DNA of 64,000 bases, from positions 26,352 through 90,351 of the forward strand of contig DASZRW010000042.1 in the NCBI GenBank assembly GCA_035549015.1, in the 5' to 3' direction. Shown one piece after another: positions 45,049 through 54,617 of this stretch. Under the pieces are notes generated by a model. It searched no databases, was not told the origin of the DNA, and saw only the letters and a program-made list of their open reading frames with translations. Numbering within the stretch: the first letter of the stretch is position 1; the number at the start of each line of letters is the position of its first letter. The translations under genes and the position numbers were made by a program. Source of the DNA: JAFDZV01 sp035549015 (GTDB lineage: Bacteria; Bacteroidota; Ignavibacteria; OLB7).

Positions 45049-45885
45049 ATGACCGAACTGGAACAACGGATCGAGCAGCTTTTTGCGATTCCTGCGGCGG
45101 AGCTGCCGCGCGATGAGGCAAACAATGCGTTTGGAGAATTGAAGGATGCGTTGAACCGCGGAACCGTTCGATCGGCGGAGCCCGACGGTGCCGGCGGGTG
45201 GAAGGTGAATGCATGGGTCAAGCGGGGCATTCTCCTCGGGTTCCGGGCCGGCATTCTCAGCGACGTATCCACCGGCGGTTTCTCCTTCTTCGATAAGGAC
45301 AATCTTCCGATGCGCCGGCTCTCGGTTGAGGCGAACGTGCGTGTGGTCCCGGGTGGGTCCGCCATCCGCGATGGCGCCTACGTTGCGGCCGGCGTGATCT
45401 GCATGCCGCCGATGTACATCAACATCGGTGCATACGTGGATGAAGGGAGCATGATTGACTCGCATGCGCTGGTTGGCACGTGCGCGCAGATCGGCCGGCG
45501 CGTTCATGTAAGTGCGGCCGCGCAGATCGGCGGCGTACTTGAGCCGGTTGGCGCCAACCCGGTGATCGTTGAGGACGATGTTCTGGTGGGAGGGAATTGC
45601 GGGGTCTACGAGGGAACCATTGTTCGCAGTCGCGCGGTGCTGGCGGCCGGCGTTGTGCTCACCGCTTCGGTTCGCGTGTACGATGTCGTGAACGGCCGCG
45701 TGCTTTCGGCAACGCCGACGTCGCCGCTGGAGATTCCCGCGGGCGCCGTTGTGGTGAACGGTTCGCGCCGCATGGCCGGCGCATTTGCCGAGGAGCATGG
45801 GCTCTCGATTGCCACGCCCATCGTCATCAAGTATCGGGACAGCAGAACCGATGCGCGCACCGCGTTGGAGGAGGCGCTTCGCTAG
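45049..45885 (+). CDS. dapD: Tetrahydrodipicolinate N-succinyltransferase
   Basis: 278 residues from the ATG before TELEQRIEQLF, the usual DapD start. The left-handed beta-helix has hexapeptide repeats: VRVVPGGSAIRDGAYVAAGV, GTCAQIGRRVHVSAAAQIGG and LVGGNCGVYEGTIV. The DapD-specific PPMYINIGAYVDEGSMID is also present. It transfers succinyl from succinyl-CoA to tetrahydrodipicolinate in lysine and diaminopimelate synthesis, which supplies peptidoglycan. The longer open frame upstream is not conserved. Confidence 0.93.
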   Translation: MTELEQRIEQLFAIPAAELPRDEANNAFGELKDALNRGTVRSAEPDGAGGWKVNAWVKRGILLGFRAGILSDVSTGGFSFFDKDNLPMRRLSVEANVRVVPGGSAIRDGAYVAAGVICMPPMYINIGAYVDEGSMIDSHALVGTCAQIGRRVHVSAAAQIGGVLEPVGANPVIVEDDVLVGGNCGVYEGTIVRSRAVLAAGVVLTASVRVYDVVNGRVLSATPTSPLEIPAGAVVVNGSRRMAGAFAEEHGLSIATPIVIKYRDSRTDARTALEEALR

Positions 45886-46246
45886 AGCGTTCCCCGTTCG
45901 CAGTGCTCGTTTCCACGTGCATCGCGTGCGCCGGGTAACGGCGTCATGCGGCCAACGTGTACCCCTGGGCGGTTTGCCCTGTCGCGGGTGATTCGCGAAG
46001 TTTGAGGCTCATGACGTTGGGCATTCCCGGGCTTGGGCGCCGAGCGGCGGAGCCGGGTACTGTTTCCAGGAGCGGCCGTTTTGCTGCGGGGCAGGCCCGG
46101 GGATCGTGCTGCGGCTCCAGGCGCATGAATGCATCCACCTGCTCCCGATCCCGGCGCTTCCAACACCGTGCACCACGCGGCTTCCGTGCCGGGTGCCCCG
46201 TTCCGGTATCAGCAGGTACTTCAATTCTCGTTCCCGGTAGTTTGCA
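45886..46246. other. Intergenic region, no gene found
   Basis: 361 bases between dapD and the penicillin-binding protein gene. Only shadow frames are visible, and no terminator with a T-tract was recognised. The A/T-rich end (gtacttcaattctcg) may contain the promoter of the next gene. Confidence 0.4.
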
Positions 46247-48559
46247 ATGAGCAGTATGAACAATAGTGCACAGGAAAACGGATCCGATCGGTCGCAGCCT
46301 GAAGGCCCGCGCAAGGGGATATCGCGGCCGCACCTCCGTTCGGCAATGGGGATCGGTGTAATCGTTGTTGGCTTCGCCCTTCTTGCCCTCGGCATCTACC
46401 TCGTTGAAATCGTCAACGGGCTGCCGTCGCTCGAGGAGTTGGAGAACCCGCATCCGGATCTCTCCACACGCATCTTCAGTGCCGATGGCCAGCCGCTGGA
46501 CATGTTCTACGTGCACAACCGCAGCTACATCCGGTTCGACTCCATTCCTCCGGCGTTCGTCGACGCATTGATCGCCACGGAGGACCAGAAGTTCTACGAT
46601 CACTGGGGCGTCAACCTGGAGCGCATCATCAAGGCGCTGGTGAAGAATGTGCTCTCGATGAATCTCGCGAAGGAGGGGGCCAGCACGATCACGCAGCAGC
46701 TTGCCCGCAATCTCTATCTCTCGCAGGAGGTGACGATCAGCCGCAAGCTGCGTGAGCAGTTCACGGCCGTCCAGATCGAGCGTACGTACACGAAGCACGA
46801 GATCATAGAGATGTATGCCAACACCGTCTACTTCGGACACGGTGCATACGGCATACAGGTGGCGTCGGAGATCTACTTCGGCAAGCGGCCGATGGATCTT
46901 ACCGTCGATGAGTGCGCGTACCTGGTTGGGGTACTGAAGGCTCCGGAGAATTACGATGCCGATCAGCATTACGACCGGGCGATCGAACGCCGGAACACCG
47001 TGCTCGGGCTGATGATGGAGATGGGATATGTGGATGGGGGAAAGTTCGATCAGTACTGCAAGCAGCCGATCGTCTTCGCGCAACACAAGCGCGAGCCCGG
47101 AATCGCCTCGCACTTCGTGGAGGCCGTTCGCCTCAGTCTGGCCAAGGATCCGAAGCTGCAGGGATACAACCTCTATCGCGACGGTCTGGTGATCTACACC
47201 ACGCTGGACAGCCGCATGCAGAAGTATGCCAACGAGGCGGTGCGGGAGCATCTGGAGGAGTTCCAGAAGACCTTCAATCATACGTGGTCATGGCGCGGCC
47301 GTGAGGGGCTGTTGAAGTCAATCGTGAGCCGGGCCGTGCACGAGAGCGATCGCTACAAGGCGGCGCTCAACGACAACGAGCGGCAGAAGATTCTCACGGA
47401 GCTTACCAGCAACGCGGCGTTCATCGACTCGGTGAAACGCGAGGCCATGCAGATCGAGGCCGGCTTCGTTGTTGTGGAGCCGAAGACCGGCTTCGTGCGC
47501 GCGATGGTTGGCGGCAACGACATCACATCCGGCCGCGGGCTCAACCACGTGACACAGATCCGTCGCCAGCCCGGCTCCTCCTTCAAGCCGTTCGTGTATG
47601 CCTCGGCGCTGGACGAGGGGATGAACCCCGGTTCCGCAATCTCCGCCGGGCCGGTGGTGTACCGGATGCCGGGAGGGGAGATCTGGAAGCCGAAGGGAGG
47701 GGGCGGCGGAATGGTTTCGCTGCGCAGCGCACTGAAGTTCTCCATCAATACCGTGGCCGCGCGTCTGATCCTGGAGAAGACCACGCCGGCGAAGGTTGTG
47801 AAGCTGGCCAAGTCCATGGGGATCAAGTCGCCGATTCCTGAACTCCCATCCATTGCACTCGGAAGCGCCGAGGTCACGCCGTACGAGCTGACGGCTGCCT
47901 ACGGCGCCTTCCCGAACGACGGCATCTATGTGGAGCCCACGATGATCCTCAAGATCGAGGATCGATGGGGACATGTGATCTATCAGGCGAAGCCGGAGAT
48001 GCACGAGGTGCTGTCGCCGCGCGTTGCCAGCCAGATGGTGTCGATGATGCGCGGCGTGGTGGATGGCGGCACGGCGACCTCCATCCGTCACTGGTTCAAC
48101 TATCCGGCCGCCGGCAAGACCGGAACCACGCAGGACTTCGCCGATGCCTGGTTCATCGGCTATACGCCGGAACTGGTGGCGGGCGTGTGGGTTGGATTCG
48201 ACGATCATCGCATCAAGTTCACCGGCTGGTACGGGCAGGGAGGAAAGGCGGCCGCGCCGGTCTGGGGGCGCTTCATGGCGAAGGTATATCAGGACGATCG
48301 CCTGCCGTACGACGTTCGCGAATTCAACGGCGAGCCGGCGCGGTCGTACGATCGCCTGCCGTACAACTACGACCGCGAACCGTTGGAGAACAGCGAGGTG
48401 CCGGAAGACGTGATCGGCAATTCGGGTGACGGCGGCGACAACGGCGGCTCCGAGGGAAACGACAAGCCGAACGAACCCCCTACCGCTACCGACGACAAGT
48501 CGGGAGCGCTGGACGGCGGGAGCCCGAACAAGAACATGGGGCAGGGGAAGAATCCGTAG
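46247..48559 (+). CDS. mrcA: Class A penicillin-binding protein (PBP1A)
   Basis: 770 residues. One N-terminal membrane anchor (IGVIVVGFALLALGIYLVEI) is followed by a GT51 glycosyltransferase with IATEDQKFYDHWGV (catalytic Glu) and GASTITQQLARNLYL. The transpeptidase domain has Ser444-S-F-Lys447, the SIN triad in ALKFSINTVAARL, and GKTGTT. The C terminus is a disordered Gly/Asp/Asn/Pro tail of about 60 residues. The enzyme polymerises and cross-links peptidoglycan in the periplasm. All key residues are intact. It is monocistronic, with no start ambiguity beyond a second ATG three codons on. Confidence 0.94.
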   Translation: MSSMNNSAQENGSDRSQPEGPRKGISRPHLRSAMGIGVIVVGFALLALGIYLVEIVNGLPSLEELENPHPDLSTRIFSADGQPLDMFYVHNRSYIRFDSIPPAFVDALIATEDQKFYDHWGVNLERIIKALVKNVLSMNLAKEGASTITQQLARNLYLSQEVTISRKLREQFTAVQIERTYTKHEIIEMYANTVYFGHGAYGIQVASEIYFGKRPMDLTVDECAYLVGVLKAPENYDADQHYDRAIERRNTVLGLMMEMGYVDGGKFDQYCKQPIVFAQHKREPGIASHFVEAVRLSLAKDPKLQGYNLYRDGLVIYTTLDSRMQKYANEAVREHLEEFQKTFNHTWSWRGREGLLKSIVSRAVHESDRYKAALNDNERQKILTELTSNAAFIDSVKREAMQIEAGFVVVEPKTGFVRAMVGGNDITSGRGLNHVTQIRRQPGSSFKPFVYASALDEGMNPGSAISAGPVVYRMPGGEIWKPKGGGGGMVSLRSALKFSINTVAARLILEKTTPAKVVKLAKSMGIKSPIPELPSIALGSAEVTPYELTAAYGAFPNDGIYVEPTMILKIEDRWGHVIYQAKPEMHEVLSPRVASQMVSMMRGVVDGGTATSIRHWFNYPAAGKTGTTQDFADAWFIGYTPELVAGVWVGFDDHRIKFTGWYGQGGKAAAPVWGRFMAKVYQDDRLPYDVREFNGEPARSYDRLPYNYDREPLENSEVPEDVIGNSGDGGDNGGSEGNDKPNEPPTATDDKSGALDGGSPNKNMGQGKNP

Positions 48560-48673
48560 CACCGCTCAAACCCTTGTTCGGCAAGGGCTCCGCGGCGGCG
48601 CCTCTCTTCCCGATCTACCGGAACCGGATATCGGCACGCATGCCATCGCGATGGCGCGCGTGCCGAATGCGTT

Positions 48674-51600
48674 TCATTCCCTTCCGGCCCGTTTCATCAC
48701 GCACTCTCCCTGCACGAAGTAAGCGCACGCCGGGCAGTGCGGCGTCGCGAGCGGCAGATCGCGTCGTCCCGAATAAGTCAACGCCCGGATATCCTCGATG
48801 CCAGAGGCGATCTCCTCGCCGATGCGCATCTGCTCGAACGATGAGAACGTGAAGGTCTGTGGAATGTCCGGATGTTCCGTGAAGAGTATCGTGCAGGTAA
48901 CCGCCGTGCGCTTCGGCTCCAGCGCAGCAAGCAGATATGCGTACACGCGGAGCTGCGGAAGATAGGCCTCCGCAGCGGCCGGCACCTCGTCCCGTTTCAG
49001 GCGCCGCGTCTTGTACTGTACCGCGCTCAGCGCGCCGTTGCTGCTGCGGATCACGCGATCCATCACGCCCATCAGGTATTCACGGCCAACCGGCATCGTC
49101 AGTTCGTAGTTCGCGGCGGTGGCTCCGTCCGGCGCTGTGATGACGGACCGCGCCTCCGGGCTCGCGAGCAATCGCTCCAGCGTCCCGATAAGCCGTACGC
49201 GCATTGCCTCCCGCTCCGCGGGCATCATCGGCTCCAGTGCCAGCGCATCGGCAACGACGCGTGCCAGCGCGCCCGATTCGGCACCGGGGTCCTCGCGCAG
49301 CGGCAGACCGGTCTCCGGGTCCATCGCGCGGTCCAGGTTCATCGCGGCGCTGCGGAAGGCACGGGCGAAGAGAGCGCCGTCGTCGGTATCGGCAATGCCG
49401 TCGCGCCCCTCCGCATGGTGAGCCATGTCGACGCGGTAGGCGTCGGCGATCTCTTCCGGAATACCGAGCCGATACTTCAGATAGTACTTCGTGGGGCACT
49501 GGCTGTAGATCATGAGCTGCGTGGCAGAGTAGATCTCTCCCTCGGCGCGTGCCGGAATCTCGCCGATACGAACCGCCTCGGCACGGAACGGCATCTCGGC
49601 ACGCTCCACCTCCTCCTCGGGAGGCGGCTGCGGAACCGTGCGGAGCACGCGCACGCTCTGCTCCCATTCCTCCGTGCGCATCCCCTCGCCGTCCGCCTCG
49701 AGAAAGGAGAGTGCGGAGGAGACGAGTCGCACGTCGCCATTTCCATCGGGGAGCATCGGCAGCGGGGCGATGGCCCATGCGAGCATCGTGCCGGACGGCG
49801 GCCGGTTCTCGTTGTATTCGCCGGAGAGAATCAGAAGGTCGCGCGCGCGCGTGGCCGCAACGTAGAACAGCCGCGCCTCCTCCGCCCCTTCGCGCTCGGC
49901 GGCTCGAAGGCCCATCAGGGCTGTGATTGCGGGGCGACGCTCCTGGTGGTTGAATCGCCAGGTCCATCCGAAGCCGAGGTCCTTGTCGAAGAACGGCTCC
50001 GTGGAGGCGCGCGTTGGAGCATGCAGCGAAGGAAGCACCACCACGGGATATTCCAACCCCTTTGCCGCATGCATCGTCATCAGCCGCACGGCATCGCGGC
50101 CGGTGTTGAGCGGCGCCTCACCCTCCATCTCCGCGAACTCCACCATCTCGGTGATCCGTTCGACGAAGTCGAAGAGGTTCGTGAATCCTCGAAGCTCGAA
50201 CTCTCGCGCCATCTCGAGAAGCTTGTCAACGTTGGCGAGATTCTGCTCGCCGCGCTCCGCTCCGATAACGGCTCCGCGCCAGCCCGTTCGCTCCAGTGCG
50301 CGCCGCAGCAGAAGGGATGCCGGCACGCGCCCGGCCATCGCGCGATCATCCTCGATGATCGCCACCGCGCGCGCAAGCGCCGGCTGGGCGTTCCCCGCGG
50401 CCACGTGCTCCACCGAGCGCGACCAGAGGTCGCGTCCGATCCTTCCGGACGTAAGCGTGATGCGATAGATCTCCGCATCGGAAACGCCGAAGAAGGGGGA
50501 GCGCAGAACGCCGAGCAGCGAGATATCGTCGCGAGGGTTGAGGAGCGTGCGCAGGTAGTTCAACATGTCGAAGATCTCCTGCGTCCGGTAGAAGCCGGAG
50601 CCTCCGTGCGTCGCGAACGGAATGCCGTACAGCCGGAACGCCGATTCGATGGCCGCGAACTGCGAACGCTTGCGGCAGAGAATTGCAATGTCGCTGAAGC
50701 GCGCGCCGCGCGGCCGTTCGGCCTCCGTGCCGTCCGTATCCCACACAACCGGTTCGGCGCTCCGCACCAGATCGAGCAGGCGGCGCGCTATCATCTCCGC
50801 TTCGGAACACTCCGCATCTTCCGCCTGGCAGGCCTCCTCCGCCTCCGTTGCGCCGCCTGCCTCGGCGTCAGCCGCTTCTGCGTCAGCCGCTTCGGCGTCC
50901 GTGCCTCCTTCGGATGGAGCGAGAATCAGTTCAACCGTGCCGCGCCCCTCGGTGCGCCGCGCCGAGACGAGCGGCTCGTAGTCCACACCGAACTGTGCGC
51001 CGTCGTGACGCCTGAGCACGAGCGAGCAGGCCTCGTTGACGTAGGCGCAGATGGAGGGGAGCAGCCGAAACGATGCCGCGAGCTTGATGGCGCCGCGCCG
51101 TTCCTCGTCGTTGGCAGGATCGATCAGCTCATCGCGAAAATGGAGAGGCGTGCCGCTGCGGCCGAGCGTGTCGTTCGCCGCGCCGATCTGCCGCTCCGCC
51201 AGCGAGAAGACTTCCACATCCGCATTGCGGAAGCCGTAGATCGATTGCTTCGTGTCGCCCACGATGCAGAGCCGGCCATCCTCCAGATCGTTGAACATCT
51301 GCCTGGCGAGCGTGTACTGCAGTTCGTTGGTATCCTGGAACTCATCGATCATGATGTGATCGAACCGTTCATGTACCAGCGTACGGAATGCCGGTGCCTG
51401 CAGCGCCGTTGCCAGATGCAGTTGCAGATCCTCGAAGTCGAGAACGTTGAGCCGCTCCTTCCGCTCGTTGTAGCGCGCCAATGCGTTGTCGTATATCGCA
51501 AGCAGCGTTGCCGTGTCGTCGTGGAGCTCCGCATGAAGCGCCGGGTCACCGTCCGTCTCGAGGAAGGGCGCCACGCTTCTGAACGCGGCTGCCGCAGCCT

Positions 51601-52480
51601 CGGCCGGCGCATCGGCGACGGCGGCATCTTCTCCCTTCAGTGCGAGGAGCCTCTTCCGCACCGTTCCCTTCTCCGTAAGGATCAGCGTCCGGAGCGTCAA
51701 TGCGTGCGCGATCATTGCGTCGGCCGTGCGAGCGGCGCGAAGGTCTGCGAATGCCTGGAGGGTTTCGGCGGCGGCATCCGGCTTCATCATCGAAGCGAGG
51801 TCGGTGACCGCGCTCTCCAGCCGGACGCCGTGCAGCCTGGTGCGCAGCGTTCGCTCCACCGCGTCGATCCAGCGGCGCACCGCGGCGTCGCGGTCGAGCG
51901 CCAGCACGCCATGCATCCTGCTGAAGTAGATCATCTCCCGCCGGTCCAGCATCATGCGGAGGATGGACTCCATGTTCTCCCGTCCGATCTTGCGCGCGAG
52001 GTTGTACACCAGATCGAACTCCTCGTTCTCATCCTCGCTCAGTGCGGACTCGATCGCATCCATCAGCGCCTCCTCCAGCAGGCGCCTGCGTTCGTAGCCG
52101 CTGGTGACGCCGAAGTTCGGTGCCACTCCGGTCTCGATGGGAAACTCCCGCAGCAGTCGCGAACAGAAACCGTGAATGGTGGAGACAATGGCCGATGGAA
52201 ATCGCTCGCGCGCAATCTTCAGAACCCGCCACGATGCCCGGTGTTCCTCGCTCGTAAGGCGGCGCTCCAGCTCTCCGGCGATCTTGCCGCGCAACTCGGC
52301 CGCAGCCTTCTCGGTGAAGGTGATCGCGGCGATCTTCTCCGGCGTCGTTCCGAATCGTTCAACCAGATCGCAGTACCGGCTTACCAGAACACGTGTCTTG
52401 CCCGATCCCGCGTTTGCGGTGATCGACATATGGCGCAGCGGGTCGTGCGCCTTCTTCTGGTCCAGAGTGAATTGTGGCAC
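48674..52480 (-). CDS. UvrD/AddA-type helicase with C-terminal nuclease
   Basis: 1268 residues from the GTG before PQFTLDQKKAH, where family resemblance begins. Walker A is ANAGSGKT (residues 22-29). Helicase motifs include DEFQDTNELQ, VGDTKQSIYGFRNAD, MHAAKGLEYPVVVLPSLH and FYVAATRARDLLIL. The C-terminal PD-(D/E)XK-like nuclease starts at YSATQLMIYSQCPTKYYL and contains GVMDRVI and VQYKT. Four cysteines (one in QCP, then HCPACAYFVQGEC) fit an Fe-S staple as in AddB. An acidic, Glu/Ala/Asp-rich insertion (DAEAADAEAADAEAGG) lies near residue 520. It should process DNA double-strand ends. No AddB gene is next to it. Confidence 0.87.
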   Translation of the reverse strand: MPQFTLDQKKAHDPLRHMSITANAGSGKTRVLVSRYCDLVERFGTTPEKIAAITFTEKAAAELRGKIAGELERRLTSEEHRASWRVLKIARERFPSAIVSTIHGFCSRLLREFPIETGVAPNFGVTSGYERRRLLEEALMDAIESALSEDENEEFDLVYNLARKIGRENMESILRMMLDRREMIYFSRMHGVLALDRDAAVRRWIDAVERTLRTRLHGVRLESAVTDLASMMKPDAAAETLQAFADLRAARTADAMIAHALTLRTLILTEKGTVRKRLLALKGEDAAVADAPAEAAAAAFRSVAPFLETDGDPALHAELHDDTATLLAIYDNALARYNERKERLNVLDFEDLQLHLATALQAPAFRTLVHERFDHIMIDEFQDTNELQYTLARQMFNDLEDGRLCIVGDTKQSIYGFRNADVEVFSLAERQIGAANDTLGRSGTPLHFRDELIDPANDEERRGAIKLAASFRLLPSICAYVNEACSLVLRRHDGAQFGVDYEPLVSARRTEGRGTVELILAPSEGGTDAEAADAEAADAEAGGATEAEEACQAEDAECSEAEMIARRLLDLVRSAEPVVWDTDGTEAERPRGARFSDIAILCRKRSQFAAIESAFRLYGIPFATHGGSGFYRTQEIFDMLNYLRTLLNPRDDISLLGVLRSPFFGVSDAEIYRITLTSGRIGRDLWSRSVEHVAAGNAQPALARAVAIIEDDRAMAGRVPASLLLRRALERTGWRGAVIGAERGEQNLANVDKLLEMAREFELRGFTNLFDFVERITEMVEFAEMEGEAPLNTGRDAVRLMTMHAAKGLEYPVVVLPSLHAPTRASTEPFFDKDLGFGWTWRFNHQERRPAITALMGLRAAEREGAEEARLFYVAATRARDLLILSGEYNENRPPSGTMLAWAIAPLPMLPDGNGDVRLVSSALSFLEADGEGMRTEEWEQSVRVLRTVPQPPPEEEVERAEMPFRAEAVRIGEIPARAEGEIYSATQLMIYSQCPTKYYLKYRLGIPEEIADAYRVDMAHHAEGRDGIADTDDGALFARAFRSAAMNLDRAMDPETGLPLREDPGAESGALARVVADALALEPMMPAEREAMRVRLIGTLERLLASPEARSVITAPDGATAANYELTMPVGREYLMGVMDRVIRSSNGALSAVQYKTRRLKRDEVPAAAEAYLPQLRVYAYLLAALEPKRTAVTCTILFTEHPDIPQTFTFSSFEQMRIGEEIASGIEDIRALTYSGRRDLPLATPHCPACAYFVQGECVMKRAGRE

Positions 52481-52680
52481 TCGAAAAGATAGGAAGAGGA
52501 ACTCGTATCGATGAAGCGCGTGCGGGCGTCGGCACGACAATTGTCAGCACGGCGATACTTCCGTACCGCACTCCAGCATTCAGGAATGAGACGGATGGAT
52601 GTCGCTGCTGCGTGCAGTCCGCTGCGGCCATGCAACCGGCCTGGGCCCGGCCTTCTCACAGATGCAGGGGTACAAATGCA

Positions 52681-52706
52681 GAGGCCGCCCACGCTGGAGC
52701 GGCCTC
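52681..52706. terminator. Weak hairpin between convergent-side ends
   Basis: An 8-bp stem (gaggccgc / gcggcctc) with a 10-base loop, about 45 bases from the T9SS gene stop. No clear T-tract, so the role is uncertain. Confidence 0.35.
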
Positions 52707-52750
52707 GTGCCGGAATCATCACGTCCATCCTGGTGGATGGCACGGCGTCA

Positions 52751-54322
52751 TCAATGAACCACCGTCACCATTCCGCCTGTCCGCGCCGTGCCAACCAGCA
52801 GTTGGTACAGATAGGTACCCGAGGGGAGCGACGCGGTGGAAAGCGTTATCTCCTGCTCTCCTGCTTCGCGATATCCTGCGGACACCGTCACGGCGGCGGC
52901 TCCCTTCTGATCGGTCACCCTCAACGTTGCCGTGCCGGGGAGTGCCTGTACCCATCGTACGGTTGCGGAGCCGGATGCCGGGTTGGGGAAGCAGCCGAGA
53001 AGCTGCAGTCCATGCACAGCGTTCGGAACCTCCGGCGCAACGCCCGAGGCGTTCTTCGGCACGATCGAGAAGTTGGCGTCCGTTGTATCGCTCAGCGCGT
53101 TCTTCCTCCAGTCGATCCGCAGCCGTGCCTGGCTTCCGATGAAGTTCGGTACGGTCCACATCATCGAGTCCACGCCGGCCTTTGCCGTTGCGGAATCCAC
53201 GGGTGCCCACGCCGTTCCTCCGTCGTTGCTGAAGAACACCATGAAGCTTCCCGTGACATTGGCGGACTGCCAGCGGATGTAGATGACGGAGTCCACCTTC
53301 AACATCTCGCCGCCGTTCGGATAGAGCAGCTTCACCGCTGGAACAGCCGGTGCCTTGCCGTTGATCGTGAAGACGTTGTCCGACGTGTCGCGGGCCGCCG
53401 TGGACCCCACACGCACCAATGCCGTGGTGGAGGAATCGTTCGGCACCTTCCAGTTCAACGAGTCCGGTCCCGTACGTGCCGTGCGGTTGCCGATCGGCTT
53501 CCATGTCTTGCCGTTATCCACCGAATACTCGATCGTCAACTGGCCGGAGATATCCTGGGCGGTCCATTTGATGCGGGTCATGGAGTCCGCAAGGAACACT
53601 TCGCCGCCGTTCGGATAGAGGAGTTTGATCGATGGCTTCACCGATGCGCGGATCGAGAAGACGCGGTTGGAGATATCCTGTGCGCTGCTGTCGGCCATGC
53701 GAACGCGCACGAACGCCCTGGAGCTGGAGTCGTGCGGCACGGTCCAGGTAAGCGAGTCCTGGCCGTCATGGCCGGTTACTGTGGAGATCGGTTTCCAGAC
53801 CTTGCCGCTGTCCACGGAATACTGAACGTCCAGTTGAGTCGAGACGTTGACGGCGTTCCAACGGATCTTGACCGTTGAGTCGTACTGAAGGATCTCGCCT
53901 CCGTTCGGGTAGAGAACCTGGATAACGGGAACCGGATGCGAGACGATATTGAAGACACGGGCGGAGCGGCTGACCTTCGTGCCGCTGGTGAGCCGCATGA
54001 GCGCGCGATGCGTGGTATCGGACGGGACGGTCCAGGCCAGCGAATCCAGTCCGCTGTGTGCGGTAACGGAGTCCACGCGCGTCCAGGTGGCGCCGCTGTC
54101 CGCGGAGAACTCCACGAGGATGCCGCTGGTCAGCCCGTTGGCCAGCCAGCGGATCTGCGTCTGCGTGTTGGCAACCAGATTTTCTCCGCCATTGGGACTG
54201 AAGATGCGAACGGTCTGGGCTTGAATACTGAGCGTGAGGGTGATGATACTGAGAACCGGCAGCAGAATTCGAACCGTCCACTCCAGTCCGCTTCGGCGTA
54301 TGAGGTGTCGGGGTTGATCCAC
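52751..54322 (-). CDS. Secreted PNGGE-repeat protein with T9SS sorting domain
   Basis: 523 residues. The start is taken at a GTG because a textbook ribosome site (GAGGAGG) lies six bases upstream. The signal peptide is ILLPVLSIITLTLSIQAQ. Four repeats of about 100 residues each open with (I)FSPNGGE or LYPNGGE and contain IRW and YSVDSGKTW-type segments, as in Kre9/KNH-like surface sandwiches. The last 85 residues (QLLGCFPNPASGSATVRW to MVTVVH) are a T9SS type A tail. It is a probable surface adhesin or structural protein without enzyme motifs. It is divergent from the MetH-like gene. Confidence 0.83.
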   Translation of the reverse strand: MDQPRHLIRRSGLEWTVRILLPVLSIITLTLSIQAQTVRIFSPNGGENLVANTQTQIRWLANGLTSGILVEFSADSGATWTRVDSVTAHSGLDSLAWTVPSDTTHRALMRLTSGTKVSRSARVFNIVSHPVPVIQVLYPNGGEILQYDSTVKIRWNAVNVSTQLDVQYSVDSGKVWKPISTVTGHDGQDSLTWTVPHDSSSRAFVRVRMADSSAQDISNRVFSIRASVKPSIKLLYPNGGEVFLADSMTRIKWTAQDISGQLTIEYSVDNGKTWKPIGNRTARTGPDSLNWKVPNDSSTTALVRVGSTAARDTSDNVFTINGKAPAVPAVKLLYPNGGEMLKVDSVIYIRWQSANVTGSFMVFFSNDGGTAWAPVDSATAKAGVDSMMWTVPNFIGSQARLRIDWRKNALSDTTDANFSIVPKNASGVAPEVPNAVHGLQLLGCFPNPASGSATVRWVQALPGTATLRVTDQKGAAAVTVSAGYREAGEQEITLSTASLPSGTYLYQLLVGTARTGGMVTVVH

Positions 54323-54617
54323 GAGTTGCCTCCTCGGGAATAGGTTGAGAAATATCCATGGCATCCAGGAACGGCCAAGCCACGGGGAGTACGTCACGGG
54401 AGTGGAGACGCGAACTTACGTCCGTTACATCTTGGATCAACCCTCTCCGGTCCGGTCCGATGAAATTTTTTTTCGCGGCGATGCGCCTCCAGGCTGCGGA
54501 TGTAGCCGGGCCAGCCGTGCCGGATGGAGTCCGGCGGGTCACCCATCCGGTGTGTTTGGCCGGTTGCGGGGCTGGGCACGGCCAACGCGAGCTTCGCATT
54601 CCGTATTTTTGCCCACT
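54323..54617. other. Divergent promoter region
   Basis: 295 bases between divergent starts, with no gene. The box TATTTTTG at 54603-54610 lies seven bases before the MetH-like ATG and resembles a Bacteroidota -7 element. It is discussed under findings. Confidence 0.45.
54329..54335 (-). promoter_or_regulatory. Ribosome binding site that sets the GTG start
   Basis: GAGGAGG on the minus strand, six bases before GTG at 54322. It outweighs an in-frame ATG at 54364, which has no such site. Confidence 0.75.

Noticed and set aside
45957..46250. 97-residue plus-strand frame between dapD and the penicillin-binding protein
   Set aside because: Arg/Ser/Gly-rich with no start signal. It overlaps the next gene start and looks like chance.
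48872..52492. 1206-residue open frame on the plus strand opposite the UvrD/AddA gene
   Set aside because: It is an antisense shadow of a confirmed gene. High GC and third-position bias make long antisense frames. Its Arg/Ala/Gly/His composition fits no family.
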